DNA of 64,000 nucleotides, taken from the NCBI RefSeq assembly GCF_030296915.1, contig NZ_AP028031.1, forward strand, positions 2,616,001 to 2,680,000. Direction: 5' to 3'. The stretch comes from Anaerostipes hadrus ATCC 29173 = JCM 17467. Lineage in GTDB: Bacteria > Bacillota > Clostridia > Lachnospirales > Lachnospiraceae. Below, in pieces: positions 34,327 to 43,491 of this stretch. The notes beneath the pieces were generated by a model. The model did not search any database, was not told where the DNA came from, and saw only the letters and a program-made list of their open reading frames with translations. The stretch's first letter is position 1. The number at the start of each line of letters is the position of its first letter. The translations under genes were made by a program, and so were the position numbers.

Positions 34327-35184
34327 ATGAAAGAAAAACACTACATAAAGAAAGTGCTCAATAATAATGTAGTATTTTCGAAAAACAAAGATGGAAAAGA
34401 TATTATTTTAACTGGCTTAGGATTAGGCTTTCAAAAGAAAAAAGGAGAATTTGTTGATGAAAATAAAATTGAGCATATTTTTAAAATTGAAAGCGATGAT
34501 ATCAACACAAAATTATCCGCATTATTAGAACAGATTCCTATTGATTACTTCTATATTGCAGATTGCATCAAAAAACTAGCCGAAGATGATCTTAACAAAG
34601 AGTTAAGTGATAATATCTATGTTACACTTTGTGATCATATTTATTATGCCGTTGAGAGATATCATAAGGGCTTGATCTTCCAAAACCAGCTGGTCTGGGA
34701 AATTAGGCGTTTTTATCCTGAAGAGTATCAGGTTGCCAAAAAATCAATTGCTATTGTCAATGATGCTTTAAATATTTCACTTTCTGAAGATGAAGCAAGC
34801 TTTATTGCGTTACATATCATTAATGCTGAGATCAACGGAAAAGAACTTCAATCTGTTATTGAAATGACCAAACTAATCAAAGATATTTGTAACATCGTTC
34901 AATATGAATTTAACATAGCATTTGATGAGGAATCTTTAACTTATACCCGGTTTATTCTTCATTTAAAATTCTTTTCACAACGATTACTGCTTCATGAAAA
35001 TGTTATGGAAGAAGCTAATTTTCTTTATGACCAAGTAGAGCAAAATATGTCAGAAGCTTTTTTATGTGCTAAGAAAATCTCTACTTATATTAAAAAAAGC
35101 TATGAATACGAAATATCAAAAAGTGAAATTGTTTATCTGACAATCCATATTCAACGCCTTTTAACACAAGGGCAAAAATTATAA
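34327..35184 (+). CDS. licT: BglG/LicT family transcription antiterminator
   Basis: The 285-residue RNA-binding regulator has the N-terminal CAT domain at residues 1-55 (IKKVLNNNVVFSKNKDGKDI), PRD1 at about 65-165 and PRD2 at about 170-280, each with histidine phosphorylation sites (CDHIYYAVERYH, IALHIINAE, LKFFSQRLL). When the sugar is present the PTS no longer phosphorylates PRD1, and the protein then binds RAT hairpins to permit transcription. The ATG at 34327 follows TTGGAGG. Two RATs in this operon fit autoregulation plus control of the PTS gene. Confidence 0.92.
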   Translation: MKEKHYIKKVLNNNVVFSKNKDGKDIILTGLGLGFQKKKGEFVDENKIEHIFKIESDDINTKLSALLEQIPIDYFYIADCIKKLAEDDLNKELSDNIYVTLCDHIYYAVERYHKGLIFQNQLVWEIRRFYPEEYQVAKKSIAIVNDALNISLSEDEASFIALHIINAEINGKELQSVIEMTKLIKDICNIVQYEFNIAFDEESLTYTRFILHLKFFSQRLLLHENVMEEANFLYDQVEQNMSEAFLCAKKISTYIKKSYEYEISKSEIVYLTIHIQRLLTQGQKL

Positions 35185-35201
35185 GTTTCATTATGTACCT
35201 A

Positions 35202-35254
35202 AGATTGTGACTACTTCGAGTAGGCAAGACTTAAGATAAATTTTAAATCTTAAG
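35202..35254 (+). promoter_or_regulatory. RNA antiterminator site (RAT) 2 abutting the PTS ribosome site
   Basis: AGATTGTGACTAC-TTCG-AGTAGGCAAGAC (35202-35230) is a second RAT. It overlaps a hairpin CTTAAGAT (35230-35237) / ATCTTAAG (35247-35254) whose 3' arm runs into the AAGGAGG Shine-Dalgarno sequence of the PTS gene. No T run follows. Confidence 0.75.
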
Positions 35255-35266
35255 GAGGAAAAGAAA

Positions 35267-37138
35267 ATGACTAACAAACAACTCGCAGAAGAAATTTTGC
35301 AAAAAGTAGGAGGTAAGAAAAATATTAATTCTTACTCTCACTGCTCCACAAGGCTTCGCTTTGATCTTAAAGATAAAAATTCTATTGACAAAGCTGCCTT
35401 AGAAAGAACCGATGGCATATTACAGGTAATGGAAGTTGCCGGGCAAACACAGGTTGTAATTGGTTCAAATGTTCAATATGTATACGATGAACTTGCCACA
35501 TTACTCCCACAAGGTAATACATCTTCTGAAAAATCAGACGGTAAAAAAAAGGGAGTCTTCGGATCTGCTCTAGAACTAATCTCAAGCTTATTTACTCCGC
35601 TGATTGATGTGTTAATCGGTGCAGGTATACTAAAGGGGCTTTTAAGTATCCTTACAGCTACCAATTTATTAACTGACGCAAGTGGTACCTATCAGATTTT
35701 AAATGCAGCCGCTGACAGTTTGTATTATTTTTTACCAATTGTTATTGCAATCACATGCTCTAAGAAATTAAAAACAAATATGTTTGTTTCTGTAACAATT
35801 GCTGGTGCGCTATTATACCCAAATTTAACTGCATTATATGATGCAGGAACTGCAATTACTTTTTTAGGAATTCCCGTTCATTTGACTGCATTTAAGAGCA
35901 GTGTATTTCCAATTATTTTTGCTATTGTGTTGCTATCTTTTGTAGAGAAAGGACTAAAAAAGATTCTTCCTGATTCTATTAGAAGCCGAATTGCTCCTTT
36001 TTTCTCATTACTGATCGTAGTTCCAGTAACAATTGTTATTTTTGGACCTTTAGGATCTATGTTAAGTGATACAATCGCTAACTTTTATATGAGTCTTTAC
36101 AAATTTAATCCAACAATTGCTGGTGGTTTCATTGGTGCAATCGCTCAGGTATTAGTAATTTTTGGTATTCACTGGGGACTGTTCCCTATTATCTTCTCCA
36201 ATATCGAGAAATTTGGATTTGATACAATTTTAGCTGTTTTTGGACCAAGTATCATCGCTCAGTCTGGTGCTGCATTTGGTGTATGGTTAAAGACAAAAGA
36301 TAAACGTTTAAAACAGATTGCATCCCCTGCAGCTATTATGGGATTCTTTGGTATTTCAGAACCTGCGATTTATGGAATCACTTTAAAATATCGTAAAGCA
36401 TTTGCATGTGCTGTTATCGGTGGTGGTATCGGTGGTGCGATTGCTGGGTCTTGCGGTGCTCGTGCTATGGCTGTCGCTGTTGCTGCAGTTCCAACCTTCC
36501 CTGCTTACTTTGGAACGGGATTTACTGGATTTATCATTGCTTACTTTGGAGCATTCTTAATTTCAGCTGTCTTAACTTATTTTGTAGGATTTAATGATTC
36601 CATGATCCCTGAATCTGAACGTTATGATGCAAAAGGAACTGTTACACCTGTTGCATCTTCTATTGAAAACAATGGGGCTATTGCAATGAAATTCTACAGC
36701 CCTGCTGATGGAAACGTTGTACCTTTAACAGAAGTATCTGATCAGGCCTTTTCTTCAGAAGCTTTAGGAAAAGGAATTGCTGTAAAACCAACCAATGGAA
36801 CAATTGTTTCACCGATTGCTGGAACCGTTTCTGCTGTATATCCAACAGCTCATGCATATGGAATTAAAGGAAATAATAACGAAGAAATCCTGGTTCACAT
36901 CGGAATTGATACTGTAAAATTAGAAGGTAAATATTTTACATCAAATGTAAAAACAAATGATATTGTAATGCCTGGAGATCTTCTGGCAACGATTGAATTA
37001 GATAAGATTATTGAAGCTGGTTATGATCCAACCGTTATGGTTATTGATACAGCTGACAGTTCTAAACGAAATGTTACATTATTAGCAAAAAGTACGGTTC
37101 ATGCAAAAGACGATCTTGTCCTAATTGAATCTATATAA
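35267..37138 (+). CDS. PTS beta-glucoside-type EIIBCA permease
   Basis: The 623-residue fusion has EIIB first (residues 1-90, phospho-cysteine C26 in SYSHCSTRLRFDL). The EIIC membrane domain covers about 105-450 (GAGILKGLL, HWGLFPIIF, GFFGISEPAIYG), and EIIA of the glucose type covers about 475-620 (GTIVSPIAGTV, EEILVHIGIDTVKLEG with the phospho-histidine). It imports and phosphorylates a glucoside. The expected phospho-beta-glucosidase is absent; the next gene is an esterase, so the sugar is unknown. Transcription or translation is controlled by the adjoining RAT 2. Confidence 0.92.
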   Translation: MTNKQLAEEILQKVGGKKNINSYSHCSTRLRFDLKDKNSIDKAALERTDGILQVMEVAGQTQVVIGSNVQYVYDELATLLPQGNTSSEKSDGKKKGVFGSALELISSLFTPLIDVLIGAGILKGLLSILTATNLLTDASGTYQILNAAADSLYYFLPIVIAITCSKKLKTNMFVSVTIAGALLYPNLTALYDAGTAITFLGIPVHLTAFKSSVFPIIFAIVLLSFVEKGLKKILPDSIRSRIAPFFSLLIVVPVTIVIFGPLGSMLSDTIANFYMSLYKFNPTIAGGFIGAIAQVLVIFGIHWGLFPIIFSNIEKFGFDTILAVFGPSIIAQSGAAFGVWLKTKDKRLKQIASPAAIMGFFGISEPAIYGITLKYRKAFACAVIGGGIGGAIAGSCGARAMAVAVAAVPTFPAYFGTGFTGFIIAYFGAFLISAVLTYFVGFNDSMIPESERYDAKGTVTPVASSIENNGAIAMKFYSPADGNVVPLTEVSDQAFSSEALGKGIAVKPTNGTIVSPIAGTVSAVYPTAHAYGIKGNNNEEILVHIGIDTVKLEGKYFTSNVKTNDIVMPGDLLATIELDKIIEAGYDPTVMVIDTADSSKRNVTLLAKSTVHAKDDLVLIESI

Positions 37139-37150
37139 GGAAGTGATATC

Positions 37151-38191
37151 ATGTTACAAACAACAACGATGCCTTTATCGAAAGGCTCCCTACATTCATG
37201 TACTTTTAAAAGAATTCCTGATGAAACACGTTTTCACGTTGTTGATCCTAACGTGATCCAAAAGGTAGAATCTTCTGGAAAATATATTCTTACATATAAA
37301 GAACCTGATACAACCTATTTGAATATTCATGAATTAAGAAAAGAGATGGGATCTCCAAACCTTGATCTGTGTACTGAGGAAATCGAAGAAATTCCATATC
37401 TTGTTTCATTATCTGACCGGAAAATTCCGATTACTTTTTTCCGAATTCCAAATAAGGAAAAACAATCTGCCATCGTGTTTATTCATGGTGGCGGGTATAT
37501 TGGAGGCAGCACTTTGGTCTTACAAAATCAATGCCGTTTTCTTGCTGAGCAGTCTGGTGCAACTGTAATCTCCATTGATTATCGTCTAGCACCTGAAGCT
37601 CCATTCCCAGCTGCTTTTGATGATTGTAAAGATGTGGTCAAATGGTTAGTACATCATGCTGATCACTGGAATATTGATCCTAATAACCTTTCTATCGCTG
37701 GTGAAAGTGCTGGTGGTGCTCTGGCTGTTTCCTGCGGTTTATCTGAAGTTGGAAAATACTTAAAACTTGTGATTCCTATTTATGGAGCTTTGGATGTATG
37801 TTCCGCTTCTGATCTTGATTATTGGGATTATGATCTATACGACGTGATTCCTGAACATAAAAAATATGTTATCACTCGTTTAAATCGTTTTCGAAATTTA
37901 AATGGTACATTACAAAACTTATATCTTAATGATATTTCAGATGCAAAAAATCCTACGGCATCTCCTTTGTATGCCACAGATTTATCAAACCTTTCTAATG
38001 TATTAATGATTGAAGCAGAATATGATTATTTTCGATTATCTAATGATCTGTTTGCCGAACATCTATGGAATGCTGATATTCCTTGTGAAGTTATCCGCTA
38101 TCAGGGAATGGATCACGGATTTTATGACAGACTTGGATATTGTGAACAGACAAAAGACTGTATTCTTGAGATTGCAAAACATATAAAATAA
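37151..38191 (+). CDS. HSL-family alpha/beta hydrolase (carboxylesterase)
   Basis: The 346-residue hydrolase has the hormone-sensitive-lipase oxyanion motif VFIHGGGYIGG and the nucleophile Ser in IAGESAGGALA. The likely Asp is in EAEYDYFRLSND and the His in GMDHGFYD, completing a Ser-Asp-His triad. There is no signal peptide, so it acts in the cytoplasm. It follows the PTS gene by 12 bases with its own GGAAG ribosome site and shares its transcript. A plausible role is removing an acyl group from the imported phosphorylated glycoside; this is inferred from gene order. Confidence 0.85.
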   Translation: MLQTTTMPLSKGSLHSCTFKRIPDETRFHVVDPNVIQKVESSGKYILTYKEPDTTYLNIHELRKEMGSPNLDLCTEEIEEIPYLVSLSDRKIPITFFRIPNKEKQSAIVFIHGGGYIGGSTLVLQNQCRFLAEQSGATVISIDYRLAPEAPFPAAFDDCKDVVKWLVHHADHWNIDPNNLSIAGESAGGALAVSCGLSEVGKYLKLVIPIYGALDVCSASDLDYWDYDLYDVIPEHKKYVITRLNRFRNLNGTLQNLYLNDISDAKNPTASPLYATDLSNLSNVLMIEAEYDYFRLSNDLFAEHLWNADIPCEVIRYQGMDHGFYDRLGYCEQTKDCILEIAKHIK

Positions 38192-38203
38192 TATATTGAT
38201 ACC

Positions 38204-38250
38204 AAACAGAAATGAATTCTTGGTTCGTAAGAATTCATTTCTGTTTTTTT
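38204..38250 (+). terminator. Terminator of the PTS-esterase operon
   Basis: AACAGAAATGAATTCTT pairs with AAGAATTCATTTCTGTT around a short loop, followed by TTTTTT. Confidence 0.9.
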
Positions 38251-38319
38251 GTCTACATTTTCCAATTTATATGTGTTACAATTGATTCTTGTATTCTACA
38301 TGAAGAAAGGAAAATAAAG

Positions 38320-39687
38320 ATGAATAATAATAAAGAATTCTTGGCAACCGAACCCATCGGAAAGTTACTGCTAAGACTTGCGATCCCGACTTTGGCAGCG
38401 CAGATGATCAACATGCTTTACAACATTATTGACCGCATTTATATCGGACATATTCCAGGAAGCGGTGCTTTGGCTTTAACTGGAGTTGGAGTTTGTATGC
38501 CCCTGATCATGATCATCTCAGCATTTGCTGCTCTCGTTGGAAATGGTGGTGCACCTCGTGCTTCGATTTTGATGGGGAAGAAAGATCTTGATTCTGCTGA
38601 AAATATTCTTGGAAATTGTTTTACGATGCAAATCATTATCTCTGTGATCTTAACTTTGATCATGTTTTTTGGCAACCGTACATTTTTGATGGCATTTGGA
38701 GCCAGTGAGAATACGATCGAATATGCAGTCAGTTATATGAATATTTATTCTCTTGGCACGATTTTTGTACAGTTAACACTTGGAATGAATGCATTTATCA
38801 CTGCGCAAGGATTTGCGAAAACTGGTATGTATTCTGTTTTGATTGGAGCCGTGATCAATATCATATTGGATCCGATTTTTATCTTCGCATGCCATATGGG
38901 CGTTCGTGGTGCCGCACTGGCTACAATCATATCTCAGGCTTGTTCTTGCATCTGGGTATTGAGTTTCTTATTTGGGACAAGATCGACACTTCGTATCAAG
39001 AAACAAAACCTGACACTGAAAGCTCCTGTGATCTTACCTTGTCTGGCTCTTGGTCTTTCTTTGTTTATCATGCAGGCTAGCGAGAGTATCATCTCTGTGT
39101 GCTTTAACTCTTCTTTGCTGAAATACGGTGGGGATGTGGCTGTTGGTGCCATGACGATCCTTACCAGCGTGATGCAGTTTGCGATGCTTCCTCTTCAGGG
39201 ACTTGGACAGGGTGCACAGCCGATCATGAGTTATAATTATGGTGCAAAGAATACGGAGCGTGTAAAGGGTACTTTCTTACTCTTATTAAAGGCAAGTTTG
39301 ACTTACTCTATCATCTTATGGGGCCTCGTCATGTTATTCCCTCAAGTGTTTGCTGGTATTTTTACTTCAAATCCAGCTCTTGTTATATTTACAAAGAAGG
39401 CTCTTCGTGTTTACATGGCAGTTATGTTTATGTTTGGAATTCAGATTTCCTGCCAGATGGCATTTAACTCTCTTGGAAAAGCAATTTCTTCTATTGTTGT
39501 TGCTATTATGAGAAAATTTGTACTTTTAATTCCTTTGATCTATATCATGCCTCATATTTTTACAACAGATCAGACCATGGCTGTTTATATGGCGGAACCT
39601 GTTGCTGATTTTATTGCAGTAACATTTACAGCGATCTTGTTTTCTGTACAATTTAAGAAAGCTCTTGCTGCGATCCGTTTGAACTAA
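38320..39687 (+). CDS. MATE family efflux transporter (MepA-like)
   Basis: The 455-residue exporter has twelve hydrophobic segments. The N-terminal TEPIGKLLLRLAIPTLAAQM, YNIIDRIYIGHIPGSGALAL and QGLGQGAQPIMSYNYGAKN resemble the MepA/DinF branch of MATE proteins. It expels toxic organic cations or metabolites using an ion gradient. The start at 38320 follows AGAAAGG; a longer frame would start inside the preceding terminator and is rejected. It is monocistronic, ending at the terminator 39690-39735. Confidence 0.9.
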   Translation: MNNNKEFLATEPIGKLLLRLAIPTLAAQMINMLYNIIDRIYIGHIPGSGALALTGVGVCMPLIMIISAFAALVGNGGAPRASILMGKKDLDSAENILGNCFTMQIIISVILTLIMFFGNRTFLMAFGASENTIEYAVSYMNIYSLGTIFVQLTLGMNAFITAQGFAKTGMYSVLIGAVINIILDPIFIFACHMGVRGAALATIISQACSCIWVLSFLFGTRSTLRIKKQNLTLKAPVILPCLALGLSLFIMQASESIISVCFNSSLLKYGGDVAVGAMTILTSVMQFAMLPLQGLGQGAQPIMSYNYGAKNTERVKGTFLLLLKASLTYSIILWGLVMLFPQVFAGIFTSNPALVIFTKKALRVYMAVMFMFGIQISCQMAFNSLGKAISSIVVAIMRKFVLLIPLIYIMPHIFTTDQTMAVYMAEPVADFIAVTFTAILFSVQFKKALAAIRLN

Positions 39688-39689
39688 AA

Positions 39690-39735
39690 AAAGAAAAGTC
39701 TGGAAAATTCTAATACTTTTCCAGACTTTTCTTTT
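39690..39735. terminator. Terminator between MATE gene and the PTS operon end
   Basis: AAAAGTCTGGAAAA and TTTTCCAGACTTTT form a perfect stem with a 9-base loop, flanked by A-rich and T-rich runs. It can serve both convergent genes. Confidence 0.85.
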
Positions 39736-39762
39736 TATCATAGGGCCATAGACGAAAGAGTC

Positions 39763-40785
39763 TTAATCTCTCTTTAATTTCACTGCCACACCTTTTTCAA
39801 GACTTTCATGAACTGCTTCTGCGATCAATTCTGCCTGTAATCCATCGTTTCCATCAGCTATAAATGGAAGATCATTCTGTAAACAGTAGATAAAATCGTT
39901 AATTGGTTCAATTCCAAATCCACTTGGCCGTCCACAGTTATTTAAGATGAAATAAGAGTTTGGTGTGCGTAATTTGCTATTGTTATAGATTTCTACTCCA
40001 CGATTCTGAGAGTCGATCCTAAACATTGCATTTTCGCACAGGATCTGTGTTCTTCCATCATTATTTTTTGCGAATCCTTTTGGTAAGATCCAAGAATTTT
40101 CTACTGTCCAGTAGCATCCATTTTCCATTTTTAATGTTGCCTGAATAGAGTCATATGTATCAACTCCTCTTGCTTTTAACACTTTCTTTGTTCCTACTGC
40201 GTATACTTCTTCTACTTCGCATCCCATATACCAACGAACCTGATCGTAACAATGTGTTCCTAAGAAATGTACAGGGCTTGATTTGTCTGCCCAGTTGAAC
40301 CATTCTGTTGGAACATCAATGATATCGTCCATGCACATATATCCACGGATTGGTGCTCCTGATTCTTCGTTCTGAAGTTCATTTCGTACATTGATCGCCG
40401 CTGGATCCCATCTCTTATGATAGTCGACCGCAACTCTTACATTGTATTTTTCAGCTTCTGCTAAAATTTTCTTCGCATCTTCTGATGTTGTTGCTAATGG
40501 CTTCTCCACCAGAATTGGTTTTCCATGACGGATCGCTGCTAATGCCGGGTCCATGTGGAAAGCATCTGGTGTTGCAATAGATACAGCATCAATTTCTTCG
40601 TTATCCAACATTTCATTTACGTCATTGTATGTTTTTACATTGTATTCTTCTGCAATTCGGTCTGTGATCTCTTTATTTAAGTCACATACTGCAACTAAAT
40701 TTGTGTTTGGATTCCATGTATATGCATTTACATGGTTAATTCCATAGATTCCTGCTCCTACTACTGCAACATTCATAACCTTCAT
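39763..40785 (-). CDS. Gfo/Idh/MocA family NAD(P)-dependent oxidoreductase
   Basis: The 340-residue dehydrogenase has an N-terminal Rossmann fold with VAVVGAGIYGINHVNAY and the family EKP motif (ILVEKPLATT) near residue 95. A C-terminal beta-sheet domain carries VDYHKRWDPA and the catalytic His region. Members oxidise or epimerise sugars and inositols. It is the last gene of the mannose-family PTS operon, 38 bases after EIID, so it probably acts on the imported sugar phosphate. The exact substrate cannot be read. Confidence 0.88.
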   Translation of the reverse strand: MKVMNVAVVGAGIYGINHVNAYTWNPNTNLVAVCDLNKEITDRIAEEYNVKTYNDVNEMLDNEEIDAVSIATPDAFHMDPALAAIRHGKPILVEKPLATTSEDAKKILAEAEKYNVRVAVDYHKRWDPAAINVRNELQNEESGAPIRGYMCMDDIIDVPTEWFNWADKSSPVHFLGTHCYDQVRWYMGCEVEEVYAVGTKKVLKARGVDTYDSIQATLKMENGCYWTVENSWILPKGFAKNNDGRTQILCENAMFRIDSQNRGVEIYNNSKLRTPNSYFILNNCGRPSGFGIEPINDFIYCLQNDLPFIADGNDGLQAELIAEAVHESLEKGVAVKLKRD

Positions 40786-40823
40786 TTTAAATCTCCTTTT
40801 TAACTACATGACACTTTAATTTT

Positions 40824-41648
40824 CTAGAAAATTCCTACAAAAGAAAGCAAAATGGAAACTGCGATGATTCCAATTACGATCTTTCCGGTTCCTACTTTTT
40901 TCTTTCTGATCAACCAGTAGATCAAGAATAAAACGATCAGTGGGAATACATTTGGGAAAATAGAATCTAACTTATCCTGTACTACGACTGTACTGATCTT
41001 TAACACAGTTTTTAATGTTACCATGGAAGCGGTCATAGCACCCATCATAAACATGGCGAGTACATTGGCTCCGGAGATAACATCCTGCATTAAACCAGAT
41101 CCCATGATCGTTTTAATAGATTCTCTTCCCTTTTTGTATGTCATATTTGTTGTTAAGATCAATTCACCAATACAATATCCAACAAACAGTAATAATACGA
41201 CTAATGCCAGTGGATTTCCTGCTGCCGCAAGTGTTGCTGCTGCGATCTTCATCAATGTTCCGATGATTCCCCAGTCAAAGCTGTCTCCTAAAGCTGCGAC
41301 AGGTCCCATCAATCCTGTTTTTAAACCTGTAATTGCCATATCGGGCATCTTAGATGGATCTTTCGCTCTCTGCTCTTCCATTGCGATGGTTGTTCCAAGG
41401 ATCAGACCACCTGCTGTTACATTACAGTTATATAATAATAGGTGACGTTTTAAGGCTTCTGATAAATCTTCTTTTTTGGTATATAATTTCTTTAAAATAT
41501 GTGAAATACTTCCGCAAAATGCAATTCCCTGCATATTTTCAAAGTTCAGAGGCATCTCAGCGGACATGTACCAACGGAACATTGCTTTATTTAAGTCTTT
41601 TTGTGTTAAGACTTTCTTTTCTTCTTGTGTATTCATTTCATTACTCAT
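40824..41648 (-). CDS. PTS mannose/fructose/sorbose family EIID
   Basis: The 274-residue membrane subunit has the EIID pattern: an amphipathic N terminus (LTQKDLNKAMFRWYMSAEMP), a re-entrant region with GPVAALGDSFDWG near residue 130, and C-terminal helices (ANVLAMFMMGAMTASMV, VFPLIVLFLIYWLI). With EIIC it forms the translocation channel. GAGGAGG precedes the ATG, and the gene overlaps EIIC by 8 bases. Confidence 0.92.
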   Translation of the reverse strand: MSNEMNTQEEKKVLTQKDLNKAMFRWYMSAEMPLNFENMQGIAFCGSISHILKKLYTKKEDLSEALKRHLLLYNCNVTAGGLILGTTIAMEEQRAKDPSKMPDMAITGLKTGLMGPVAALGDSFDWGIIGTLMKIAAATLAAAGNPLALVVLLLFVGYCIGELILTTNMTYKKGRESIKTIMGSGLMQDVISGANVLAMFMMGAMTASMVTLKTVLKISTVVVQDKLDSIFPNVFPLIVLFLIYWLIRKKKVGTGKIVIGIIAVSILLSFVGIF

Positions 41649-42405
41649 GTTCTCTTACCTCCTCTGCAATTTCCTGTCTCTGGAATACTGTGATAAATGC
41701 AATACAGATTGCGATGATTCCAGCTGTTAATGAGTTTACTCCTCCAACGGATACTACGATATAACCTAAGAATACGAAAGGAATCAGTTTGTTCTTTCCG
41801 ATCATATTCATGATCAGTGCGAATCCTAAGGCTGGTAAAACTCCTCCTGCTACTTCTAATCCATGTGTCACAAATGTTGGAAGTGCCTTCATAATGTTAA
41901 TTACTACATCCTGACCTACCATGTTAATAATAAACACTGGTAAGAATAGTAGTGGAATTGCTAATAACGCTGGATAAATCGTTGCGCATCTCCAGATAGC
42001 ATCTGCATTTCCTTCTTCTGCATATTTATTTGCTTTTGCTACAAAGTATGTGTTGATCACTTTTCTTAAATTAGTTACGAATGATCCGAGTAATCCAACT
42101 GGTACTGCTAATGCGATTGCTGTTGTTGCATTCATTCCTGATCCGATCGCGATCGGAATAACGCATGTTGCTGCCAGACACTCGTCTGTTGGAAGGTTCG
42201 CTCCTGGTGCAAAAATACCTGCAAATACCAGTGCGATACCACCACCGATAATTAATCCTTGCATTGGCTGTCCCATCAGTAACCCTGCTACAAGTCCTAC
42301 CGTTACAGGGCTTGAGATAAACAGGAATCCGAAATATGATAAGATCATTCCTCGGCACCACCAATACATAATTCCCATGACAATTGCTATGATTACAGTA
42401 TTCAT
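41641..42405 (-). CDS. PTS mannose/fructose/sorbose family EIIC
   Basis: The 254-residue integral membrane subunit has about seven helices. GLLMGQPMQGLIIGGGIALV and PTDECLAATCVIPIAIGSG are typical of the EIIC of this superfamily, which includes mannose, sorbose and glucoselysine systems. It binds and translocates the sugar together with EIID. It sits 18 bases after EIIB and overlaps EIID. Confidence 0.92.
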   Translation of the reverse strand: MNTVIIAIVMGIMYWWCRGMILSYFGFLFISSPVTVGLVAGLLMGQPMQGLIIGGGIALVFAGIFAPGANLPTDECLAATCVIPIAIGSGMNATTAIALAVPVGLLGSFVTNLRKVINTYFVAKANKYAEEGNADAIWRCATIYPALLAIPLLFLPVFIINMVGQDVVINIMKALPTFVTHGLEVAGGVLPALGFALIMNMIGKNKLIPFVFLGYIVVSVGGVNSLTAGIIAICIAFITVFQRQEIAEEVREHE

Positions 42406-42423
42406 ATATTTTTCCTCCTTTTG

Positions 42424-42900
42424 TTACATCTTACGTTTTACTGCATCGAAACTTATTGCTGATATTTCAGGCATTGGCTGGACAGTGATCTCAATACCTT
42501 TACTATTTAATTCTTCCAGCATATCAAGTTCCTTTTGTGAAATTGCAACTCCTGTTGTGATCAGTTTTCTTCCTTCCTCATTTGGTACTGCTCCAACATT
42601 GATCGCAGGTAATTCAACTCCTTTCTCTACTAATTTCAGACATGTCTCAATATCTTTGGAAATCAAAAATACCGTATCGTCTGTGTTATCTAGCACCTCT
42701 TTTGCTTTATCAATGGTTACAATATCAACATCTGTTCCTTTTGGAACTGCCATCTTGTAAATGTCACTCATAAATTCGTCATTTCCAAGTACATCATCTA
42801 CTAATACGATTCGTCTTACTGGGCAAACCTTTAACCATCTTGCCACTACCTGTCCATGGATCAGTCTGTAATCTACTCTCACTAATTTAATTTCTGCCAT
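42424..42900 (-). CDS. PTS mannose/fructose/sorbose family EIIB
   Basis: The 158-residue cytoplasmic phosphotransfer protein carries its phospho-histidine H15 in VRVDYRLIHGQVVARW. It accepts phosphate from EIIA and passes it to the incoming sugar. The start at 42900 is supported by CGGAGG; the longer frame would overlap the EIIA gene. It lies 5 bases after EIIA. Confidence 0.93.
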   Translation of the reverse strand: MAEIKLVRVDYRLIHGQVVARWLKVCPVRRIVLVDDVLGNDEFMSDIYKMAVPKGTDVDIVTIDKAKEVLDNTDDTVFLISKDIETCLKLVEKGVELPAINVGAVPNEEGRKLITTGVAISQKELDMLEELNSKGIEITVQPMPEISAISFDAVKRKM

Positions 42901-42905
42901 AATTC

Positions 42906-43313
42906 TTACCTCCGCTCTTTCATTATTTTTGTTGGACATTTAATTCCATCCTGTGCTGTTTCGATACAACTTTCTACCAGTTCATCTAATGTCTGCGTTT
43001 CTCGCTCTGTCACAAACTGAATGATCATTGGAAGATTCACTCCTGTTACTGTTTCAACGTTTTCTCTCCTCAAGGCAATTTTTGTTGCCAGGTTGGAAGG
43101 TGTTCCTCCAAACAGATCTGCCATGATCAAGACTCCTTCTTCTTGATCTAATTCGTCTACGTATTCTTCTAACATCTGCTCCCCTTTTTGAATATCATCC
43201 CCAGGGTTTAGGGTCCATGCTCTGCACTGACTTAATGGTCCTGCAAACATCTCTGCTCCTTTGATCAATTCAACACTTGAATTGCCGTGTGTTGCAATGA
43301 TTAATCCGATCAT
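42906..43313 (-). CDS. PTS mannose/fructose/sorbose family EIIA
   Basis: The 135-residue EIIA-Man-fold protein has phospho-histidine H9 in IGLIIATHGNSSVELIKGAE and the dimer motif MADLFGGTPSNLA. It is the first gene of the five-gene PTS operon. GAGGAGG lies just ahead of tandem ATG codons, and 43313 is taken as the start. A sigma-54 promoter lies about 80 bases upstream. Confidence 0.92.
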   Translation of the reverse strand: MIGLIIATHGNSSVELIKGAEMFAGPLSQCRAWTLNPGDDIQKGEQMLEEYVDELDQEEGVLIMADLFGGTPSNLATKIALRRENVETVTGVNLPMIIQFVTERETQTLDELVESCIETAQDGIKCPTKIMKERR

Positions 43314-43394
43314 CATACCTCCTCTCTTGGTCATCCATATTTCTATTTCGACACATTTTAATTTTTTGTTTTTCACATCTTACACTTTTTTATA

Positions 43395-43412
43395 AAGCAA
43401 GATCCGTGCCAA
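43395..43412 (-). promoter_or_regulatory. Sigma-54 (RpoN) promoter of the mannose-family PTS operon
   Basis: On the minus strand TTGGCACG-gatc-TTGCTT carries the -24 GG and -12 GC elements with exact spacing. It lies between the PTS operon and the gene for a sigma-54 activator. The match to the RpoN consensus is nearly perfect. Confidence 0.92.
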
Positions 43413-43433
43413 CTTTTTATTTTTTTGCAAAAT

Positions 43434-43480
43434 AAAAAAAGCACATATTCATTTTTTCGCATAAATACGTGCTTTTTTCA
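43434..43480 (-). terminator. Terminator of the LevR-like regulator gene
   Basis: AAAAAAGCACGTATTTAT and ATGAATATGTGCTTTTTT pair with few mismatches and end in Ts on the minus strand, directly after the regulator stop codon. Confidence 0.75.
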
Positions 43481-43491
43481 TCTTAAAATTT

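Noticed and set aside
38212..38319. N-terminal extension of the second MATE protein
   Set aside because: The extra 36 codons would start inside the preceding terminator hairpin; the ATG at 38320 has a proper ribosome site.
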